Shown: one piece after another, positions 59,490 through 64,000 of the stretch
Numbering within the stretch: position 1 is the first letter of the stretch
Layout: every line of letters starts with the position of its first letter
Source of the DNA: Portulaca oleracea
Lineage: Eukaryota > Streptophyta > Magnoliopsida > Caryophyllales > Portulacaceae
Assembly (NCBI GenBank): GCA_029582165.1
Contig: CM055877.1
Span: 2,958,023-3,022,022 of the forward strand
Direction: 5' to 3'
Length of the DNA stretch: 64,000 bases
Translations under genes and position numbers: made by a program
The notes under the pieces: generated by a model
Seen by the model: the letters and a program-made list of their open reading frames with translations, nothing else
Databases searched by the model: none
Told to the model about the DNA's origin: nothing

Positions 59490-59745
59490 TTTATGATAAT
59501 AATAATCGGTCATGAAACAGAAAATCGTAATTACATTTTCGGAGGAAATGAGAGGACGCACCACCAAAGACGGAAGGGGACGGTGGCGCCACCGAGTCGC
59601 CGCCGCTGGATGGATGAGTCACCGGTGATGCAATGCGCTGAATTGAGAGAGAGACAACGAGGGAGATCGCCGAGGACATATGCCTCAAGGTCAAGCGGTC
59701 AACATTCCGCCTATGAAAAAGGGGGGAAAAGGGTTGGGGCATGAA
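59490..59745 (-). other. Possible non-coding first exon (leader) of the PTI1-like gene
   Basis: Distinctly GC-rich relative to its flanks, with a pyrimidine-rich CTCGTTGTCTCTCTCTC on the - strand, as in plant 5' leaders. An 83-codon frame is open on both strands, but neither product has recognisable features. A spliced leader more than 2 kb from the kinase start is an inference; transcript data would decide. Confidence 0.35.
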
Positions 59746-59849
59746 AATTCTTGGGCAAAGGAGATTAGGAAATTATTTATCTTTTACATTATGAAAAGGT
59801 AAGTATATATTAGAAGTTATCAAAATTTATTAAAATTTATGTTATAAAA

Positions 59850-60088
59850 TACTATCTCCGTTTTTATTTATCTGTCTTCTTGTAAGTTGCGTTAAAAATT
59901 TTTACTGTTAATATCTTAATTTGTATAATAATTCATCATACAAAATTGATATCATTATATTCGTAATAAAAAATACTATTTAAAAAGTATAATATTATAA
60001 TTCTTTATGAAAGTTTTATGTTAAAAATTATTTATTAGAGATTGGCACTGAAAATCGTAAATGACAGATAAAAAAATGGAAGGAGTAA
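59850..60088. mobile_element. Stowaway-like MITE
   Basis: ACTATCTCCGTTTTTATTTATCTGTC mirrors GACAGATAAAAAAATGGAAGGAGTAAT. The ends fit the Stowaway/Mariner type; the TA duplication is not certain. Confidence 0.65.
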
Positions 60089-60299
60089 TGAATATACAAA
60101 CATATTAACAAGAAGAATAATGGAGAGGAAAAATAGAGGCACGAGAGTGTTTGATTGTCCAAAAAAGTTATCAGCTTACAAGGTCGTGCAACGCCTTTAT
60201 GAATAGACTAGCCAACACCTCCACCATTTAGAGATGACAATGTGGGGGAAGTAAATGATTTACGTCCGGTAGTCTCAGGAACCTTTATTTTAAATTCCA

Positions 60300-62110
60300 A
60301 ACCCTTATATACATTGTTTAATTGTGGTGTTACATTTTATTATTTCAAAATTGGTTGTTGATAAATTGGTTTTAGAATCTCATAAAAGTCAAACAAAGTA
60401 ATTCATATGTCTTCCCTGTGGCAAACCTATCATGCACACCATCATTTATAAAAATTATGCAATGACCGATCTTTTTAGCATATCTTATCCAATATGATAT
60501 TATTGAATTTGATCTCATTTGAGGCATAAATTGGTCATCAAACTATAATGCTCATACAAACTAAAAGTTTAAGATTGTTACTCTAAAAAGTAGTAATGGT
60601 AGAAATGTATTATTTAATGGAGACAATGCCATAATAGAGTGTTATATCATGTCTTCATTGAAAGCTAGAAAGGTATTGGGAAAAGGTTGTGAAGCCTATT
60701 TGTGTTGTGTGGTAGAGGAGACTAAATCTAAATATATAATTGAACCCCAAGACATATCCATAGTGTGTGAACTCATTAATGTCTTCCCAGATGAAATTTC
60801 AGGTCTACCACCCAAAAGGTATATGGATTTTGAAATCCAATTAGTATATGAAACACAACCCATATCCAAACCACCTATCGAATGAATTTGAGTTGAAGGA
60901 ACTTAAAGTTCAGTTGAAAAAGTATCTTAAAAAGAGATTCATTATACCTAATGTCTCTCCTTAGGGTACATCTATTCTACTTGTTAAGAAAAAGAATGGA
61001 AGTCTTCAACTTTGCATAAATTATCAAGATTATCAAGTTAACCATTAAGAACAAATATCCTTTGCACAAAATTGATGAATTTTTTGACCAACATTAAGGG
61101 GCTAGTGTCTTTCAAAATTGAACTTCAATTAGGGTATCATAAGCTTATAACTAAACTTAAGGATATTCTTAAACCGTTTTAAGACTAGTTATAGTCATTA
61201 TGAATTTGTGGTTGTGTTCATTGATGACATCGTGATATATTTTGAAACTAAGGAAGTCATAAGGATCATCTAAGAATAGTTTTGCAAAGCTTAAAGGATA
61301 AAAATTGTTTGCAAAGTTTAAGAAGTGTGAGTTCTAGTTAGAAGAAGTAAACTTTTTCAAGACATGTGATATTCAAAGAAGAAATTATAGTCGATCCACG
61401 AAAGATTCAAGCTATCATTGAATGGTCTAAACTCACAACATCATTGAGGTTAGGGGCTCCCTGGGTGCAGCTGGTCATTTTTAAAGGTTTGTGAAAAATT
61501 TCTTTAAAATTGCATTACCCCCATCCCATCTCTTGAAAAAGAGAACCAAGTTTGAATTGAAGTCTAAGTGTGACAAGCCTTTCAAGAGCTAAAAACTTGC
61601 ATCGCTACTACTCTTGTTCTTACCCTTCTTTCTGAAAGTGAAGGGTTTACTCTCTATATAATAACGCTTCTAAGAATAGGTTAGGATGTGCACTCATAGA
61701 AAATGATAAGATCATATCATATGCTTCTAGCTAGGCATGCAACTCAAGCATAATGAAATGATTATCCTATCCATGATCTCGAATTAGTTGTAGTTGTTTT
61801 CTTATTCACTTTGTTGCAATTCTTTTATTATAAATTGTGTAGTTTAGTTAAGAGTATCATTATTATTACTACTACTTGCATTGCTACTATTCTTGTTCTT
61901 ACCATTCTTTCTGAAAGTGGAGGGTTCACTATCTATAGTGACACTTCTAAGAATAGGTTAGGATGTGTACTCATGGAAAACGATAAGATCATATCATATG
62001 CTTCTAGCTAGGCATGCAACTCAAGCAAAATGAAATGAATTATCCTATCCATGATCTCGAGTTAGTTGTAGTTGTTTTGTTAATCACTTGTTGCAATTCT
62101 TTGATTATAA
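60300..62110 (+). pseudogene. Decayed Ty3/gypsy pol fragment
   Basis: Readable pieces in order: KARKVLGKGCEAYLC (60658), IVCELINVFPDEISGLPPKR (60760-60820), RFIIPNVSP and LLVKKKNGSLQLCINYQDY (60935-61025), the reverse transcriptase site FVVVFIDDIVIYF (about 61205-61243), and an RNase H start SGGFTIYSDTSKNRLGCVLME (61918-61980). Many stops and frameshifts; no LTRs seen. The RNase H piece is present twice. Confidence 0.8.
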
Positions 62111-62150
62111 ATTGTGTAGTTTAGTTAAAAGTATTATAATTATTATTATT
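61600..62150 (+). repeat. Tandem duplication (shift about 279 bp) of the gypsy RNase H piece
   Basis: CTTCTAAGAATAGGTTAGG and GATAAGATCATATCATATGC occur at about 61668-61720 and again at about 61945-62000, with equal spacing and modest divergence. Confidence 0.8.
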
Positions 62151-62324
62151 ATTATTATAGTATATAGTAATAGAAGTAGTGGTAGTGGTAGTCCATAAAT
62201 AATAAAAAGAGGATGAACTAATTGTTTCTTCTCACAAAAAACTCGTCCAACATCGCCACCACTACTACTACTAGTATATCAGAAGTAGTATTGTCATGGC
62301 TCATCTCTTTGAAGATATATACTC

Positions 62325-62850
62325 AATGAATCTGTTAGGGTTTTAATTATAAGAGCAGTACATAATAGCGGAAGCGCCGATTAAGATGACTACTTGATAT
62401 CGAGAAAATAAGTGCAAGATTAAAGAGGACAAGAATTTAACGTGGAAACCCAAATTAGGAAAAAACCATGGGCAGCACAAACACAAACGAATCCACTATT
62501 GGTAGAGAGTACAACGAATGATCTCCTCCCGAGATCCAACAAAGAAGGTATTACAAAAATCTCAAACACCGAAAGAGATCCGCCCGAAAGAGACACATGA
62601 GTCAACAAAACTCTCAACAGAACCTCTCTCACCATCCAAGATTTGCCTTAATGGACACCAAACTTGGTCACACAAAACAAGGCGAACAAGACCTAGTATT
62701 TATAGGGAAAACTCCCTATAAACCTACCTTGACTCTCACTCCAATTAAATTTAGAATCTAATACAATTAGGAAATCTAACAAAAGGAAACCTAAATAATA
62801 TCCTAATACAATTAGGAAACAACTAATTTGTGGGATCAAGAAACTGGGTG
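62325..62850. other. Possible LTR-like fragment
   Basis: TGTTAGGGTTTTAATTATAAGAG and TTTAACGTGGAAACCCAAATTAGG, followed by TATTTATAGGG, resemble LTR or leader pieces seen in plant retroelements. Neither a second copy nor target duplication is visible in the window. Confidence 0.3.
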
Positions 62851-63320
62851 AGTTTAGAACATTTTCTTAATAGAATCAATTGTAATCTTCACATTTAGTT
62901 TTTAACTTGATAATTTTTTTTATAACAAACTTAACTTTAAAAAATCATTGTATGTCAGCATTACTAAGTTATATGATCATAAAATATTTTCACAAGTTAC
63001 ATGAAATATAGATAAATATATTATTCCGTATAACTTTACATGTATTAAAATTAAATAAAATTAAAAGAACGGGGCCTCTATGTGTTAGCTACTTTAGTTT
63101 ATGGGAAATTGGATTCTAATAATACGAACTTTGGCCATATAAAACTTAATAATACAAATTTTCGATTAGGTTCTGAATAATATGAACTTAAACCCTCTGT
63201 TGTCCCCCGTAACATGTCACCGAGTTAGTTTTATTTTAACTCGTCGGGAAATCTAGGTGGCGGTGGCGGCACGTTTTATTTGATGTTTGACCATGTCATG
63301 TCACCCATTGACTTAAAAAA
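62851..63320. other. Intergenic, nothing recognised
   Basis: AT-rich DNA with repeated AATAATACGAACTT-like words at 63115-63185. Confidence 0.35.
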
Positions 63321-63328
63321 TTGTCACG

Positions 63329-63330
<2 letters not shown>

Positions 63331-63370
<40 letters not shown>

Positions 63371-63450
63371 CTCTCCTCTCTTCGTCATTCCCAGATCCAA
63401 TTTTCCCTTCTTCTTCTTCTTCTTCTTCTTCTTCTTCTTCTTCTTCCGTA
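63331..63450. repeat. (CT)n and (TTC)n microsatellites
   Basis: About 18 CT units at 63331-63366 and about 12 TTC units at 63410-63446. Serine- or leucine-rich frames across them are artefacts of the repeats. Confidence 0.9.
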
Positions 63451-63740
63451 GTAGTATTCCGAATCAGGAAGCACGAAGCAGGATTTTTCTTCTCAAAACC
63501 TCCTTAGATACTCAAAGCCCAGAATTTGCACTGATTGATATCCAAGTCGCACAAATTCAGTCCTTCGTTTCTAAGTTGAGAGCGATGAACAAGTCAAGCA
63601 CTAAGTATGATCGAATCCCAGACAAAATTCAGACCTTCTATTCTAATTTCAGATAAACTATAACCAGAGCTTGGAATTGCAGATCTCATTAATCTTCATA
63701 AGCAAAAACGAAATCCAAATCCAACTCCAAAATTAGATCC

Positions 63741-63836
63741 CAGTTGTGTTCGAATCCCAGACAAACGAAACCCAAAAAATGCAAAAACAGACTCACTGGC
63801 CAGTTGTGTTCGAATCCTAGACAAACGAAACCCAGA
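63741..63836. repeat. Short tandem duplication, shift 60 bp
   Basis: CAGTTGTGTTCGAATCC and AGACAAACGAAACCCA occur at 63741 and again at 63801. Confidence 0.85.
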
Positions 63837-63883
63837 TAATTAGGGTTTCTATCGCAGAGCTTTGAATCATCAGAAGAATCCGC

Positions 63884-64000
63884 CATGATGCTTCCTCAAA
63901 CTCGGTAATTTTCTAGTCTTCAATCTTGCGACTTGGATTTTGTTTTTTGTTTTTTGTTTTTGGGTGTCGATTGAATTGATTTTTGTTTGTCAGTGATGAA
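63884..64000 (+). other. Possible first coding exon of a gene continuing past the window
   Basis: ATGATGCTTCCTCAAACTCG is followed by a donor-like GTAATT (63904), and the 500 bp before it are pyrimidine-rich like a plant 5' leader. Too short to identify. A 65-codon - strand frame (MADSSDDSKLC...) overlaps and contains the duplicated segment; either, or neither, could be real. Confidence 0.25.

Noticed and set aside
59491..59744. 83-aa proteins on both strands
   Set aside because: Open frames on both strands of a GC-rich stretch; more likely an untranslated exon than two proteins.
63280..63656. Ser/Leu/Phe-rich proteins
   Set aside because: They are translations of CT and TTC microsatellites.

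Overview
The window is nuclear DNA of a flowering plant, most likely a eudicot. It is AT-rich, its genes have spliced introns with plant-type borders, and it carries many short inverted-repeat transposons (MITEs). The species cannot be fixed from sequence alone; Amaranthaceae or another Caryophyllales is only a guess.

Layout. 1-7650 is most of a large Mutator-like element (MULE). It holds a plant-mobile-domain (PMD) gene on the + strand and a FAR1-like transposase/OTU gene on the - strand, both broken by frameshifts. They are bracketed by AT-rich blocks and GC-rich palindromes. A 384-bp tandem duplication and MITEs follow (7600-9430). Then come: a DUF4220/DUF594 membrane-protein gene (-, 10005-11758) with one frameshift, plus a separate inverted fragment of it at about 12192-12386; an alpha-expansin gene (+, 13114-16052, 3 exons); a DUF1191 gene (+, 20469-21434, 1 exon); the APC/C activator gene FZR/CCS52A (+, 28297-35709, 10 exons); the chlorophyll-degradation gene STAY-GREEN (-, 38815-43480, 4 exons); a PTI1-like kinase gene (-, 51954-57259, 7 exons); a decayed Ty3/gypsy fragment (about 60300-62110); and at the right edge a microsatellite-rich stretch that may be the start of another + strand gene.

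The host genes are unrelated single-copy-style genes and form no operon or cluster. What links the window is mobile DNA. Introns of the expansin, FZR and STAY-GREEN genes all carry MITEs. FZR intron 6 also holds a MITE that contains a copia-type element whose two LTRs point towards each other. At least seven short-element families recur, two copies of one family still have 10-11 bp target duplications, and there is a solo LTR with 5S-rRNA-like sequence (Cassandra type).

Best second-look items: the opposed-LTR copia element in FZR; the about 600-bp imperfect palindrome inside the MULE; the inverted DUF594 fragment facing its parent gene; E2F-like sites upstream of FZR; and the Cassandra-like LTR. 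No new enzymatic or defence system was recognised. Exon borders were assigned by eye from splice signals, reading frame and family conservation.
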